Shown here: one piece after another, positions 1 to 10,557 of the stretch
Numbering within the stretch: the stretch's first letter is position 1
How the letters are laid out: each line of letters begins with the position of its first letter
Assembly: GCF_024518675.1 (NCBI RefSeq)
Contig: NZ_JANIGL010000003.1
Location: 372,001 to 436,000, forward strand
Reading direction: 5' to 3'
DNA: 64,000 bases
Source of the DNA: Pseudoalteromonas shioyasakiensis
GTDB lineage: Bacteria > Pseudomonadota > Gammaproteobacteria > Enterobacterales > Alteromonadaceae
Position numbers and translations under genes: made by a program
Notes under the pieces: generated by a model
What the model was told of the DNA's origin: nothing
Database searches by the model: none
The model's input: only the letters and a program-made list of their open reading frames with translations

Positions 1-148
1 TTAATGCCTTAGTAAGTACTTCAATAAAGTATTTATTGTTGGGATTGTGCCTAAGCATTGATGCGTCAACATAATTAATGGTGTCGCCGTTAACACTTAC
101 TGCGTATGACAATAAGAATAATAAAACAGGAAAGATGTAATGTTTCAT
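1..148 (-). CDS. Secreted protein, partial; probably substrate-binding-protein-like
   Basis: The reading frame opens at an ATG at 148 and runs off the left edge, so only about 49 residues are visible. It begins with a clear signal peptide (MKHYIFPVLLFLLSYAVS) followed by a segment containing INYVDAS and NNKYFIEVLTKAL. This resembles the start of periplasmic solute-binding (PBP2/SBP_bac_3-like) proteins, in which a first beta strand is followed by a helix carrying a small N-x-Y motif. The gene at 20061 has a similar opening (NLHLARPS, then TNQYIHALL), so the two may be paralogues. The family assignment rests on a short N-terminus and is tentative. The signal peptide and the frame are directly visible. 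Confidence 0.5.
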   Translation of the reverse strand, partial: MKHYIFPVLLFLLSYAVSVNGDTINYVDASMLRHNPNNKYFIEVLTKAL

Positions 149-268
149 TTTGACACCCAATCTGGTTATATATTAACCAAAATAGATTATGAGAAATAAA
201 CTGTAAAGGTTAAGAGCCAGATATTGATTGAGAGTATATGAGTAAGCCAAGTTAGAAAAAGCTATTTA

Positions 269-814
269 CTAACGCTTATCGGAGCAATAACAGCCACGAC
301 TCTCAGATACGATTAATTGCGAGTTAAACCCAGCGGATAAATTGTTGATAGCCAACTCAACAAAACCGTCCGATGCGGAGCATGCGATGCCTTGTGAAAG
401 CGGCCCTGCATACACTAAATCACCATTTTCAGCTAACAATACGGCGCCGGGTACATTGGGTAATAAGCGTGTTGAGTCGGAGTGTTGATTTATGATTTCA
501 ACAGTGTAGCCGTTATTTATGGCCTGTGATTGTAGTTGTTTGATATGACTCGTTGAGCGCATCGTACACCCGCAATCATCGTCAACAACTATAGTAAGTG
601 TTGGGGATTGAGCCGTTGCCCAGTTAGTTTGCTGTTTAAAGTTTTTCAGCCAGTTAACCTGAGACAACTCATTATGGGGGTCAAATGTCGTCAACGATGA
701 CATTTGAAAATAAACGAGGCCAAAAACAACGACAATAAACCAAAGCGTAACTAACAGATATAATCTGATCTGGGCGTTATTTAAATTTAGCAATGCTCTG
801 CTCAAGTACATCAA
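269..814 (-). CDS. DUF6436-like membrane-anchored thioredoxin-fold protein
   Basis: 181 residues. One N-terminal membrane segment (about residues 18-38, [19 protein letters not shown]) is followed by a soluble domain of about 140 residues. That domain has a thioredoxin-like start ([15 protein letters not shown]) with a CxC pair, a central [19 protein letters not shown] segment like the cis-Pro region of thioredoxin folds, a further GIACS cysteine, and a C-terminal GCYC pair. From memory this matches the uncharacterised DUF6436 family of Alteromonadales; no function is known to me. The start codon lies inside the upstream chemoreceptor gene (38-bp overlap in another frame), which suggests translational coupling. 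No ATG occurs between the overlap and the membrane segment, so this start is the likely one. A periplasmic redox role is only an inference from the cysteine pairs. Confidence 0.7.
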   Translation of the reverse strand: MMYLSRALLNLNNAQIRLYLLVTLWFIVVVFGLVYFQMSSLTTFDPHNELSQVNWLKNFKQQTNWATAQSPTLTIVVDDDCGCTMRSTSHIKQLQSQAINNGYTVEIINQHSDSTRLLPNVPGAVLLAENGDLVYAGPLSQGIACSASDGFVELAINNLSAGFNSQLIVSESRGCYCSDKR

Positions 815-2243
815 TACTCACGTCAATCATTTGGACTTTAGCTGTTAACTTTTCTACAATCTCAGAGTCTAGCTGCTGACTCATACGTAAACCATCAGCA
901 CTTGCTGCTATTTGCTCAGTATTGCCGGCTTGTTCAGCGACAACTTCGGCAACCGAGTGCGTACTGCTTGCAACAGTCTCTACTTGTTTTGACATAGTTA
1001 AGATATTGTCTTTCATCGTGCAACTAATTTGTGTCAGCTCTTGCACTACGTTTAAACATTCACTCATAGATTGAGTAGAAGTGCGACTGTTACTAACCAA
1101 ATCGTTTAATGTATTCGCTATTTTGTCTGTCGTCGCTTTACTGCTTGTAGCCAATGAGCGAACTTCATCAGCTACAACAGCAAAACCTCGCCCTTGCTCC
1201 CCTGCTCTTGCAGCTTCAATGGCCGCATTAAGGGCTAATAAGTTGGTTTGTTCTGCAATACCTGAAATCTCATTCAGTAGGTTTGAAATCACATCACCTG
1301 CAGCAACGAGGTGACTAATTTGCTCTTCAGTGTGGTTTAAATGGTTGCGTAACTCTTGGCTTTTATCGTCTGTGAGTTGTACGTCATTCAAAGCGCTATT
1401 TGCAGCGATGGTGATAGCGTCAACCTGCTGTTTTAATACCTCGCTTTCTTGTTTTACTAGGGTAAACCCTTGTGCCACAGCGATTCCTGATTCAGCAATT
1501 TCATCAGTTTTGTTTGCCCGTAGTGACGCTGCATCAGCTAATTCATCGTGAACATCAACAAGCTCTCGTGAATTAGTTTGCAGTGATAGCGATTGAGCTT
1601 TAACTTGTTCAATCACTTTATTAACCGTGTCTAATAAGGTATTAAAGCCTTTTACTGCAATGCTTTTGGTATCATCTGCACGAACTGATAATTGTACATG
1701 TTCAGGATCACTCATAATCAGCTCAGTCGCTGACGTTAACGATAGACCGCCACGACGTTCCCTTTGCAAGGTTTTAGCTATATACCCTGCAACAAATGCC
1801 TCAACAATGGCATAAACGGCATGGATCAGTACAGTGGTAAAAGCGAGTCTGTCTGGGTCGAAAACATACAAACCAGCATTTTGCGTCTGTAGATAGTAAA
1901 AAGATAAATGATGCACAGCAACGAGTGTAATTGCAGTAATAAAAACACGCCATTGCATAAACATAATGAGCACAGCCATTAAGATAAAAATTTCAAAATG
2001 GACTTCTATTAAACCAAACGTTTGTTGAATATGTAAAAAAGAAAAAAGCATCAACGACGCGCCAGCTACATGCGCGGTGATTGCATTAGATGGCTGTGTT
2101 TGTAGTAACCAAATCGGTAATAAAGCAAGCGGCGCACCGACAATAAAACCAGGTAAAAGGGTCGAAAAGTAAATGCCTAATGCAATTGACTCAATAAATA
2201 GTAGAACAAATATTATTGTAAATAAGCGACTCACATTGCTCAT
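777..2243 (-). CDS. Methyl-accepting chemotaxis protein with His-rich multi-pass membrane input domain
   Basis: 488 residues. The N-terminal 160 residues form about five or six membrane segments with no sizeable periplasmic loop. The rest is a cytoplasmic coiled-coil chemoreceptor signalling domain with the hairpin tip around residues 335-365 ([20 protein letters not shown], then [13 protein letters not shown]). The membrane part carries H58, H71, H82, H111, H112 and H141, several within hydrophobic stretches. I recall a similar His-rich domain in other gammaproteobacterial chemoreceptors and cyclases, but I know of no firmly established ligand. The receptor should signal to CheA/CheW encoded elsewhere. 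There is no C-terminal CheR/CheB pentapeptide. The DUF6436-like gene starts inside its 3' end. Confidence 0.93.
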   Translation of the reverse strand: MSNVSRLFTIIFVLLFIESIALGIYFSTLLPGFIVGAPLALLPIWLLQTQPSNAITAHVAGASLMLFSFLHIQQTFGLIEVHFEIFILMAVLIMFMQWRVFITAITLVAVHHLSFYYLQTQNAGLYVFDPDRLAFTTVLIHAVYAIVEAFVAGYIAKTLQRERRGGLSLTSATELIMSDPEHVQLSVRADDTKSIAVKGFNTLLDTVNKVIEQVKAQSLSLQTNSRELVDVHDELADAASLRANKTDEIAESGIAVAQGFTLVKQESEVLKQQVDAITIAANSALNDVQLTDDKSQELRNHLNHTEEQISHLVAAGDVISNLLNEISGIAEQTNLLALNAAIEAARAGEQGRGFAVVADEVRSLATSSKATTDKIANTLNDLVSNSRTSTQSMSECLNVVQELTQISCTMKDNILTMSKQVETVASSTHSVAEVVAEQAGNTEQIAASADGLRMSQQLDSEIVEKLTAKVQMIDVSIDVLEQSIAKFK

Positions 2244-2340
2244 AAAACCCCCAATAAAACAAAAAACTAATCTATATCCTTTTAGAAAAATAATAGTAAT
2301 GATAGCACGTACCCACTAAAGGGCTAGCTCGTTTGAAATA

Positions 2341-2895
2341 TCATTTAACAATTTTAAGAATATCTTTGAATAATGGGCTATTCGCTACTTCTGTCCATTG
2401 AAAAATAACAGTTTCAGCATTAGTAATAACTGCACCAGCAGATTGCAGCTGGGCAACCGCATTATCGCGATGAGTATCTTGGCGAGAGCAAACACCATCA
2501 ACAACAAGAAATACACTGTAACCATGGTCAAGTAAATCTAAACACGTTTGCAGCACGCAAACATGTGCTTCCATACCCACAACAATAATATGGTCCTTGT
2601 TATAGCTTGCAATTAGTTCTTTAAATCCGGCTTCTTTATATGCACTAAAATACGTTTTATCAAACCAGCATGCATCACCAAGTTGCTTTTGTAGTTGTGT
2701 ATCAGTAGCACCTAACCCTTGTTTATATTGCTCGGTGACGAGTATTGGAACTTTATGCAATGAACTGGCCGCCGCTAAATTTGACGCAACCTTTTTGACT
2801 TTTTCGTAGAGTGGCATGGCTGGTGCCAGTTTTACTTGAATATCAACAACTAAAAGCAAGCTTTGTGTCACTTTTGGCGAAAAGCAGTGTGGCAT
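2341..2895 (-). CDS. Isochorismatase-family cysteine hydrolase
   Basis: 184 residues, the usual size for single-domain isochorismatase-like hydrolases (YcaC/nicotinamidase group). The presumed catalytic triad is visible: D18 in LLVVDIQ, K80 in FDKTYFSAY, and C113 in GMEAHVCVLQT, where the family's cis-peptide (VxGxxxxxCV) precedes the nucleophile. No signal peptide is present, so it is cytoplasmic. It is monocistronic, separated by about 100 bp from the chemoreceptor gene downstream and divergent from the large signalling gene on the plus strand. The substrate cannot be read from the sequence. Members hydrolyse amides or vinyl ethers, and many are of unknown substrate. Confidence 0.88.
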   Translation of the reverse strand: MPHCFSPKVTQSLLLVVDIQVKLAPAMPLYEKVKKVASNLAAASSLHKVPILVTEQYKQGLGATDTQLQKQLGDACWFDKTYFSAYKEAGFKELIASYNKDHIIVVGMEAHVCVLQTCLDLLDHGYSVFLVVDGVCSRQDTHRDNAVAQLQSAGAVITNAETVIFQWTEVANSPLFKDILKIVK

Positions 2896-3024
2896 AATTT
2901 ATTTCCTTCAAGTTAAGCGAGTTGTCGATTAAATTGCTTAAATATCTCGGTAATAAACTCATTGCTATTAATTTGTTGTGCTATATTTGAAATAACATCA
3001 AATATTACTGAGATAAACATATAC

Positions 3025-6000
3025 GTGCGTTGTAGTACCTTTTTTATCATACTATTAGGCTTGTTATCTACTTTATTTAGTATTGCAGCTGAGGCGAGAA
3101 AGTATGCCCATCAACTACAACGCTTGTCCCCAGATGAAGGGTTATCTCAGGGCTATGTGAGTGATATTTTACAAGATGAGCTTGGCTACATTTGGATTGG
3201 CACAGGCCAAGGTTTAAATCGATTTGATGGTTATCAAGTTAAAACAATTCCTGCTTTTGATCAGTTTTCAATTAATCTTATTTATGAAACCAATAATAAT
3301 AAGCTGCTGATCTCAACCGAATACTCCGGTGCATATATGGTCGACCCTATCACACTAAAGGTCGATCAAATCTATTCTGGTAAGCTCAATAAAGAAGACG
3401 CTATTTACTCTCCTATTAGTGCCGTTCTCCAACATAACGAGATTTTTTATTTTGCGATAAACCAACACGTTTATACCTATACCGAGAGTACCAAAAACTT
3501 AAATAAAGAGTTTTCTATTGAAAAAAGTGACCATATCGTTCGTGCTCTTACTATTGATGATAACTATTTATATATAGGTACAAGCAATGGCCTGTATTCA
3601 AAATCACTCACAGATGATTACACAACTAATATTCCACTACTTCCGCCAGAGCAACAAAATTTTGATAACACCAATGTCAAATATTTGCACCTTGATAAAC
3701 AGCTAGGCTTAATGGTTGGTACTGTAGAAGGACTTTACTCTATCCCCATTAATCAGACGAAAAAACTCGAAATAGACCGTGTTAAAACGCTGATTCCTGA
3801 GCATAACATTTGGCACCATATTGTGAGTGACTATGGTGAGTTTTTTGTAACCGAAAGTGGCCTTTACCAATACGACAGAAACACCGGAGAAAAAGAATTT
3901 ATTTTAAATTTCGAACAAAGTAAATTCAACATCACTGACAACACTATCACCAAGCTTATCATTGATAACTCTGGCTTAATGTGGCTGAGCTCACGCTCTC
4001 AGGGAGTGTTTACCTGGTCCACTTTAGCAAAACGATTTACTAACATAGAAATAACCCATAACGGAAAGCTACACAGCAACCTAGTTTTAAGTGTCTTTGC
4101 AGACACACATAATGACTTATGGTTGGGGACTGAAAATGGCTTAACAAAATACAACCCTGTCACGGCAAACAAAGAAACATTTTTAGCAAGCGAAGATAAA
4201 AAAGCATTTTTTGGTGAACATAGTGTTTATGGCATAACCAGTGCAGAACTCGGTGAGCCAAACCGCTACCTATGGTTATTGCTTTATCATGGTTTGGCAT
4301 TGTTTGATAAACAAAACCAACAACTGGTGCCGATAACGCAAGACGAAAAATCACCAGAGGCCCTAAATAAAGCTGATTCTTACGGCTATCACTTGATAGC
4401 GCCTGATACGTTTGCGTTTTTAAATAATGATAATTTTTATATTTACAATGGTAAAACAGGCCAAACTCGCATCATTAACGGCTTAGCAGATAAGTTAGAC
4501 TTGCTAACTATACATACTTTTTTAAAGCCCCTTAGCAATTACCCAAATGAGTTGGTTATCAGTGCTGCTGGAGCGTTATATCGCTATAACGAAGCAACGC
4601 AAAAGCTCACCACTATTTATAAAGTAAAAAACCACAATCCATTAATGTACATGGTTATAAATGACTGGGTTATTGATTACAACAATACACTTTGGTTAGC
4701 TTCATCTCATGAAGGACTTATCGCATTAGATGCCACAACTTATAAAGAAAAACAGCGAATCAACTTCGCACAAGGGATCAATACAAAGTCAGTGTTTGCT
4801 TTACAAATTGATCAATTTGGCTTTTTATGGGCAAGTAGTCAAAATGGCTTATACAAAATTGATTTAAATTCACTACAAGTAACAAGCTTTACTGTAAAGG
4901 ATGGTTTAACAGTTAATGAATTTAACCTCGACGCACATGCAGTACTAGATGATGGCCGCTTAGCATTTGGTTCCACACAAGGATTGCTCACACTTGCACC
5001 GCAAGATTTTTTAGACATTCCAGCATTAAATAAACCAGCCCAAACACAGATCACCAATATTTCTCTTTTATCAAAAGATCTCAGTTTTCACCCTAATAAA
5101 TACAACAATGAACGGCTACAGTTAGATGCAAATGACATGGGATTAGAGGTCAGCTTTTCTAATTTTGATTTTCTTAATATTGATAAAACGCGTTACAAAA
5201 TAACATTATCGGGCCCAAACTCATTTACTTATAATAATTATAAAAACAATAAGGTCTTTTTACCTACGCTGACTCCGGGTGAATACGAACTTGCCATTGC
5301 ATCCTATAGCAACTATCAAGATCAACTTAATCAACCCGCGACACTTCGTTTTGTAGTTGCTTATGTGCCATGGCGCTCGCCATTGGCGATGTTTTCATAT
5401 GCAATGATAATTTTTGCCATTGTTTTATTTATTGTTTGGCAATACAGAACAAAACGCAACACCATCGAGCAGTCACATCAAAAGGTCTTACAATCGCAGC
5501 AGCAAACCGATTTAGCATTAACAAGTAGTAACAGTGGTGTTTGGGAAATTAATGTAAAAGCGCAAACAGGTACGCAAAACCGCTTAGCGCAAGAGCTTGG
5601 CTACCCCTTTACTAAAGAGGTTTCAGCTAACGAATTTTATAAACTCATCCACCCTGATGACGCGAAACCACTTAGCAAGCGTTGGGAAAATTACCTTTTA
5701 CAAAGTAATGACGAGCAATGGCAAGCGACCTATCGTATCCAACACATTGACGGGCATTGGTTATGGTATCAAGACATTGGTAAAGTAACTCAATGGGATG
5801 AATCAGGTGCTCCCGTTAAAGTGTCCGGTATATATACAAATATCACCAAACAAAGAGCCAATGCACAACAAGCGGCAATATTAGGTGAAGCATTTGGTCA
5901 AATTACAGACTGGCTTCTTATTTTAGATAATAGCTACCAGCCTTTATCGGTTAATAATAGCTTTGCAGATGCATTTTCGATTGACTCAGATACCGATAAA

Positions 6001-7554
6001 CTCAATATCAAACGTTTTTTATCTGCCCTTGGAAAACGCCAATATATTGATTTTATAACTATAATAAAAACACTCAAGGCTAAACAGAATTGGCGTGGTG
6101 AAGCATATATAAAAAGTAAGACGAATCCATCACACCCTATTCACGTCAGTATCACCGCAGTTGCAAAAACACCTCATGTCATCAGTTATTATGTCATTGT
6201 GATTTCGGATCTGACCGAGCAAAAACGCGCAGAAAATGAATTACGTTATTTAGCCAACTATGACACGTTAACTAAACTGCCCAATCGCTCATTTATGTAT
6301 CAGCGAATTAATAAGGTACTTAAAACAGCGGAAAGTGAGGGCTCTTTAGTTGCCCTATTATTTATCGATCTGGATAAATTTAAACCTGTAAATGATTCAT
6401 TTGGTCATGCCGTGGGGGATCAACTTCTTTGCAATATAACGCAACGTGTTAATGATATATTGGATGAAAACTCTATTTTAGGGCGTCAAAGTGGCGATGA
6501 ATTTTTATTACTTACAAAAAATATTGAGTCACCACAAGCACTCAGCGCTTTGGTACAATCAGTATCAGCTGAGCTTGGCAAACGCGTTGTGATAGATGAT
6601 TTTGCTATAAATATTTCAGCCAGTATCGGGGTCGCATTGTATCCTTTTGACGCAGATACTGCTGACACCTTAATACGTCATGCCGATATAGCAATGATGC
6701 ACGCTAAGCAGGCCGGAAGAAATGGCTTTAAATTTTTTACCGAGCAGATGAACGAAAAAATAACGCAAAAGCTGTTGTTAGAAAACGCCCTCAAAGATGC
6801 CTATAAAGACGATCTACTGTTTAACCATTATCAACCAATAGTTAATCGTATAACAAAGAAAATAAACGGTGTTGAGCTGCTATTAAGATGGAAACACCAA
6901 GGCTCACTTGTTTCACCAGCCATATTTATACCCATAGCTGAAGAAGCAGGCTTAATAGAGCTTCTTACTGAGCAAGCCTTAAATAGAGCGTTAGCTGAAT
7001 TGGCAAAATTATTTAGAGCAAATCCACGCTTTTATTTATCGTTAAATTTATCACCTGTTCACATTTTAAAATTTAACTTAAGTGAGCGGCTATTACACAT
7101 TTTAGCCAAACATAATGTGCAGCCTAACCAACTTAGATTAGAGATCACTGAAAACACCTTACTCGAAGATAAAGATAAAGCAGCCAAACAGTTGCAAATG
7201 CTCAAAAGTGCTGGCTTTAAATTATTGCTTGATGACTTTGGTACTGGCTATTCATCACTCACTTACCTGAGCCGATTTCCTATCGATGTTATTAAAATCG
7301 ATCAAAGCTTTGTAAGAAACATAGGCGTAGATAGCAGCAACGAGTCGATCATTAAAACCATATTCTTATTAGCAGAAAACCTAAACTTGTTTTGTATTGC
7401 CGAAGGGGTTGAAAATATAGAGCAAATAGAATTTTTAATGCAATTAGGGTGTAATGACTTTCAAGGTTATTATTTTGCCAAACCGATGCCAAGCACAATG
7501 CTGTTAAATGAAGCTGAGCTCAACCCTGTGATAGAAAAACTACAAAGTATTTAA
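3025..7554 (+). CDS. Two-component-propeller / PAS / GGDEF / EAL signalling protein
   Basis: About 1,509 residues from a GTG at 3025. No ATG exists near the N-terminus. The GTG gives a clean signal sequence (CSTFFIILLGLLSTLFSIAAEA), whereas the TTG at 2962 would add 21 odd residues. Reg_prop propeller repeats follow (GYIWIGTGQGLNRF, NDLWLGTENGL, GFLWASSQNGLYKID), then a Y_Y_Y-type beta domain and a membrane helix near residue 810. Next come two PAS regions, a GGDEF domain with the variant SGDEF, and a complete EAL domain. The EAL signature reads ELL, but LEITE, LLDDFGTGYSSL, VIKIDQSF and AEGVE are all present, so phosphodiesterase activity is plausible. No RxxD inhibitory site precedes SGDEF. 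A periplasmic propeller probably senses a carbohydrate or envelope signal and sets cyclic-di-GMP inside. Confidence 0.88.
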   Translation: MRCSTFFIILLGLLSTLFSIAAEARKYAHQLQRLSPDEGLSQGYVSDILQDELGYIWIGTGQGLNRFDGYQVKTIPAFDQFSINLIYETNNNKLLISTEYSGAYMVDPITLKVDQIYSGKLNKEDAIYSPISAVLQHNEIFYFAINQHVYTYTESTKNLNKEFSIEKSDHIVRALTIDDNYLYIGTSNGLYSKSLTDDYTTNIPLLPPEQQNFDNTNVKYLHLDKQLGLMVGTVEGLYSIPINQTKKLEIDRVKTLIPEHNIWHHIVSDYGEFFVTESGLYQYDRNTGEKEFILNFEQSKFNITDNTITKLIIDNSGLMWLSSRSQGVFTWSTLAKRFTNIEITHNGKLHSNLVLSVFADTHNDLWLGTENGLTKYNPVTANKETFLASEDKKAFFGEHSVYGITSAELGEPNRYLWLLLYHGLALFDKQNQQLVPITQDEKSPEALNKADSYGYHLIAPDTFAFLNNDNFYIYNGKTGQTRIINGLADKLDLLTIHTFLKPLSNYPNELVISAAGALYRYNEATQKLTTIYKVKNHNPLMYMVINDWVIDYNNTLWLASSHEGLIALDATTYKEKQRINFAQGINTKSVFALQIDQFGFLWASSQNGLYKIDLNSLQVTSFTVKDGLTVNEFNLDAHAVLDDGRLAFGSTQGLLTLAPQDFLDIPALNKPAQTQITNISLLSKDLSFHPNKYNNERLQLDANDMGLEVSFSNFDFLNIDKTRYKITLSGPNSFTYNNYKNNKVFLPTLTPGEYELAIASYSNYQDQLNQPATLRFVVAYVPWRSPLAMFSYAMIIFAIVLFIVWQYRTKRNTIEQSHQKVLQSQQQTDLALTSSNSGVWEINVKAQTGTQNRLAQELGYPFTKEVSANEFYKLIHPDDAKPLSKRWENYLLQSNDEQWQATYRIQHIDGHWLWYQDIGKVTQWDESGAPVKVSGIYTNITKQRANAQQAAILGEAFGQITDWLLILDNSYQPLSVNNSFADAFSIDSDTDKLNIKRFLSALGKRQYIDFITIIKTLKAKQNWRGEAYIKSKTNPSHPIHVSITAVAKTPHVISYYVIVISDLTEQKRAENELRYLANYDTLTKLPNRSFMYQRINKVLKTAESEGSLVALLFIDLDKFKPVNDSFGHAVGDQLLCNITQRVNDILDENSILGRQSGDEFLLLTKNIESPQALSALVQSVSAELGKRVVIDDFAINISASIGVALYPFDADTADTLIRHADIAMMHAKQAGRNGFKFFTEQMNEKITQKLLLENALKDAYKDDLLFNHYQPIVNRITKKINGVELLLRWKHQGSLVSPAIFIPIAEEAGLIELLTEQALNRALAELAKLFRANPRFYLSLNLSPVHILKFNLSERLLHILAKHNVQPNQLRLEITENTLLEDKDKAAKQLQMLKSAGFKLLLDDFGTGYSSLTYLSRFPIDVIKIDQSFVRNIGVDSSNESIIKTIFLLAENLNLFCIAEGVENIEQIEFLMQLGCNDFQGYYFAKPMPSTMLLNEAELNPVIEKLQSI

Positions 7555-7572
7555 CTGCCTAACTCTCATCAA

Positions 7573-7604
7573 GCTGTAAAAAACAGCGCTATTTATAATG
7601 CGCT
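7573..7604. terminator. Candidate bidirectional terminator between convergent genes
   Basis: Two small adjoining inverted repeats lie in the short gap between the convergent genes ending at 7554 and 7607: GCTGT with ACAGC around an A-rich loop, then AGCGC with GCGCT. Stems are short and no long T tract follows, so this is only a candidate. Confidence 0.35.
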
Positions 7605-7606
7605 AA

Positions 7607-10378
7607 TTAGTTACCAAGCCAATTAACCAAGCATTTATAAAGCTGCTCTCGATCTACAGGTTTTGCGATGAAATCATTCATTCCCACGTTAATGCATTTA
7701 TTTTTATCATCTTCAAATGCATTGGCAGTAATAGCGATGATAATAACATCACCATATTTCGGGCTGTTTTCTCTAATACGAGCAGTACATTGAAAGCCAT
7801 CCATTTTTGGCATTTGACAGTCCATTAAAATTAAATCTGGCTGAAGATTTTCTAAACACTGTAATGCATGTTCACCATCATTCGCTATGGTAAGCTGGCA
7901 ACCCGTGACCTCGAGCATTTTTGCAATCACTAATTGGTTGATAGCATTATCTTCTACTAATAAAACACTAAAATTAGCTAAATCAGGGATCCCCTGTTTG
8001 ATCAGCACTTCACTACTTGCTTGTGTTTGCTTAGCCGGAATTTCAAAGCTAAAACAGCTGCCCTTGCCCACTTCACTCTCAAGCAATAATTGGCCGCCCA
8101 TCAATGCGATAATTCGCTTACAAATAGCCAGACCTAACCCTGTACCACCGTAATTACGTGTTGTTGAGATATCTGCCTGCGTAAATTCTTTAAACAATTG
8201 TGTTTGCTGAACTGGAGAAATACCAATTCCTGTATCTGTTATTGTAATATGAAGCTTTGAACCCGAGTAGTGAACTTGCAGATTAATTTCACCGGCTGTG
8301 GTAAATTTACCCGCATTACTGAGTAAATTATTAATAACTTGGCTCAACCTAAGTTCATCCAGCAGCAAGGTTTGCGGTACATTTTCTTGCATTATTGAGT
8401 TAAACCTAACGCCTTGTTTTAAGCCGGTATCTTTAAAAACTTCACTGAGCCGCCCTATTAACTGATGAACATTAACACTTTGTACATCAAGTTTAAGCGC
8501 CCCTGCTTCTATTTTCGAAAAATCTAAAATATCATTTAAAATAATCAGTAAATTATTCGCACTTTGCTGGATCATCTTTAAATGACTGTGCGCTTCATCT
8601 TGCTGCGTTTTATCACTCAGTAAGATGTCGGTTAAGCCAATTATACCGTTTAGAGGGGTGCGAATTTCATGGCTCATATTGGCCAAAAACTGAGATTTGG
8701 CTTGATTGGCTTTATTAGCAACGGTAACAGCATTCAGTAATTCATCTGTTTTTTCGTTCACTTGAAATTCAAGTTCAACATTAAAGTTCTTTAGCTGTTG
8801 ATTTAAAATATTGTTTTGCGTATTAACTTGCTCTAGTTGGTTAAAGTTACTTTTTAATTTTGCAGCCATCGAATTAAACTGCTGTTGTAAATTGTATACT
8901 TCCAACCAAGAGTTGGCATTGTTTGGCAACGACACTGCATCTGATTTGGGATCAAATTCATCTATTTGCCAGGTTAGCTCATGTATTGGCCGCACTAACC
9001 ATTTACATAACTGTGTTATAAATACACTAATTAAAATAATGATTGCGATAGCCAATAATAAAGACTCAAGCCCTGCACCCACTGCAACTAAATTTGCAAA
9101 CCTACGTTTGAACAAAGTCGCAACATACCAGCCTTGCACAGGAGATTTCTCAAGTTGCACATAATATTGTTCGCCATCAATTGTTTGCTCCATAATTGCG
9201 CGCTCATTGCCATTAAATTGCTCAACTTCAAGCCCTGTTAACTGCGATAAAATAGGGTAATTTTTTTCCAAAGTAGAGAATACCACCTGCTTTGAAGCAT
9301 CCAGAACAATGAGCTCCCCTTCTTTATCAAAAAAATGGGGTCTAAATTGTAATAAAGAGCCAAAAACGAGTGAACCTTCAACTACCCCTTGAAACACCCC
9401 ATTTTTAACAATCGGTGCAGAAACCCCGACTATTGGTACATCACCTAACCCTCTACCTTTAAAAATATTAGATATAAAGCCATCAGGTTTGTCTTTACCA
9501 AAAACATAGTAATCACGATCAGCAATACTCGGCGCGTCATTATTTAAGCTTTCTTTTAAACTAATTGGATTAAACACTCGTACAATCGCATTATTATCAC
9601 TGACAATAGAGCTGCGTAAGTTAGGGTATTGCGACATCAAGGTGTTTAAAGCGGCCTCTTCAGGCACACCGTGTTCAATTGCTTTGGCCGTTAATACAAC
9701 GCCTCGGCGATAGTGATCGAGATAAAAATCAATTTTAACGGCAATGTCTTCTGCTTTATCTAAAAGTTGTGATTTCACCTCATACTCGACACGCGAGTAG
9801 TGACTATTAGTAAGTGTGATGGTTATGATCAGCACCACTAAAATCACTAATAAACTGACAATATTATTGAGTATATTAAATAAAGATAAAGAGTTTTGAT
9901 GCCAAGACTGGCGAATGAAGAAAAAACTAACTAAATCTATAACACTTAGTACAATCGCGGCATTCAAAAAGTATTTAACTAAAGCGGTGGCAACTTCAAG
10001 AAAAGGTAATTTAATTATAAACATACCTATAACGGCCAAAACAGGTATCCCTATCAGTAACCAGTATGTCACACCTATAAAAAACAATCGCTTTGCACGA
10101 CATGTACAAAAGTAATAAAGCCAAAAAACTTCACCAAAAAAAACGATGGAAGGCCAACAATGTCCCCAACGGTAAAATATAAAAGCCGCACTTATAGCGC
10201 AGGCAAACAGTGCAGAGCGAAGGCCAAAGAGCAGCAAGCACAGTAAAACAAATAATTGGCCAAGCAGAAACTCCGAACTACCAAGAAACCAAAAAGGTAT
10301 AAGATTAAAAGAGCCAGCTAACACCGCTAATAGAATGGGGCCAAATAAAGGAAGGTAGCGATGCCAAGAATAAGCCAA
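7607..10378 (-). CDS. Hybrid sensor histidine kinase / response regulator
   Basis: 923 residues. About six N-terminal membrane segments (residues 10-190, MASE-like) precede a periplasmic dCache-type region. That region includes [20 protein letters not shown] and VGVSAPI, typical of Cache sensors. A further membrane helix, a HAMP-like linker and a coiled coil follow. The HisKA H-box ([20 protein letters not shown]) carries the phosphoacceptor His. HATPase N, G1 and G2 boxes are recognisable ([26 protein letters not shown]). The C-terminal receiver domain (about 803-920) has the acidic pair in [10 protein letters not shown], the phosphoacceptor Asp in [13 protein letters not shown] and the conserved Lys in AKPVD. 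No HPt domain is present, so a separate phosphotransfer protein would be needed. It is transcribed toward the propeller-GGDEF-EAL gene. Confidence 0.93.
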   Translation of the reverse strand: MAYSWHRYLPLFGPILLAVLAGSFNLIPFWFLGSSEFLLGQLFVLLCLLLFGLRSALFACAISAAFIFYRWGHCWPSIVFFGEVFWLYYFCTCRAKRLFFIGVTYWLLIGIPVLAVIGMFIIKLPFLEVATALVKYFLNAAIVLSVIDLVSFFFIRQSWHQNSLSLFNILNNIVSLLVILVVLIITITLTNSHYSRVEYEVKSQLLDKAEDIAVKIDFYLDHYRRGVVLTAKAIEHGVPEEAALNTLMSQYPNLRSSIVSDNNAIVRVFNPISLKESLNNDAPSIADRDYYVFGKDKPDGFISNIFKGRGLGDVPIVGVSAPIVKNGVFQGVVEGSLVFGSLLQFRPHFFDKEGELIVLDASKQVVFSTLEKNYPILSQLTGLEVEQFNGNERAIMEQTIDGEQYYVQLEKSPVQGWYVATLFKRRFANLVAVGAGLESLLLAIAIIILISVFITQLCKWLVRPIHELTWQIDEFDPKSDAVSLPNNANSWLEVYNLQQQFNSMAAKLKSNFNQLEQVNTQNNILNQQLKNFNVELEFQVNEKTDELLNAVTVANKANQAKSQFLANMSHEIRTPLNGIIGLTDILLSDKTQQDEAHSHLKMIQQSANNLLIILNDILDFSKIEAGALKLDVQSVNVHQLIGRLSEVFKDTGLKQGVRFNSIMQENVPQTLLLDELRLSQVINNLLSNAGKFTTAGEINLQVHYSGSKLHITITDTGIGISPVQQTQLFKEFTQADISTTRNYGGTGLGLAICKRIIALMGGQLLLESEVGKGSCFSFEIPAKQTQASSEVLIKQGIPDLANFSVLLVEDNAINQLVIAKMLEVTGCQLTIANDGEHALQCLENLQPDLILMDCQMPKMDGFQCTARIRENSPKYGDVIIIAITANAFEDDKNKCINVGMNDFIAKPVDREQLYKCLVNWLGN

Positions 10379-10557
10379 GATATAACCTGAATAATTAATC
10401 GATATACTTAAAAATAAAGGAATATAACAATTTTGCCAAGTTTAAAATCAAACAACTAATTTTTAATCGTTACTAGCCACTCTCTCTGGCAGCTAATTAA
10501 TGCGCTGCGGTTGTTAAAGCTAAGTGCTCAGCACACGAGCAAAGCACAGAAAGCTCG

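Noticed and set aside
6486..6515. The SGDEF and AGDEF variants (here and in the PAS-GGDEF gene) as proof of dead cyclases
   Set aside because: The first position tolerates Ser or Ala in active cyclases, so loss of activity cannot be claimed from this.
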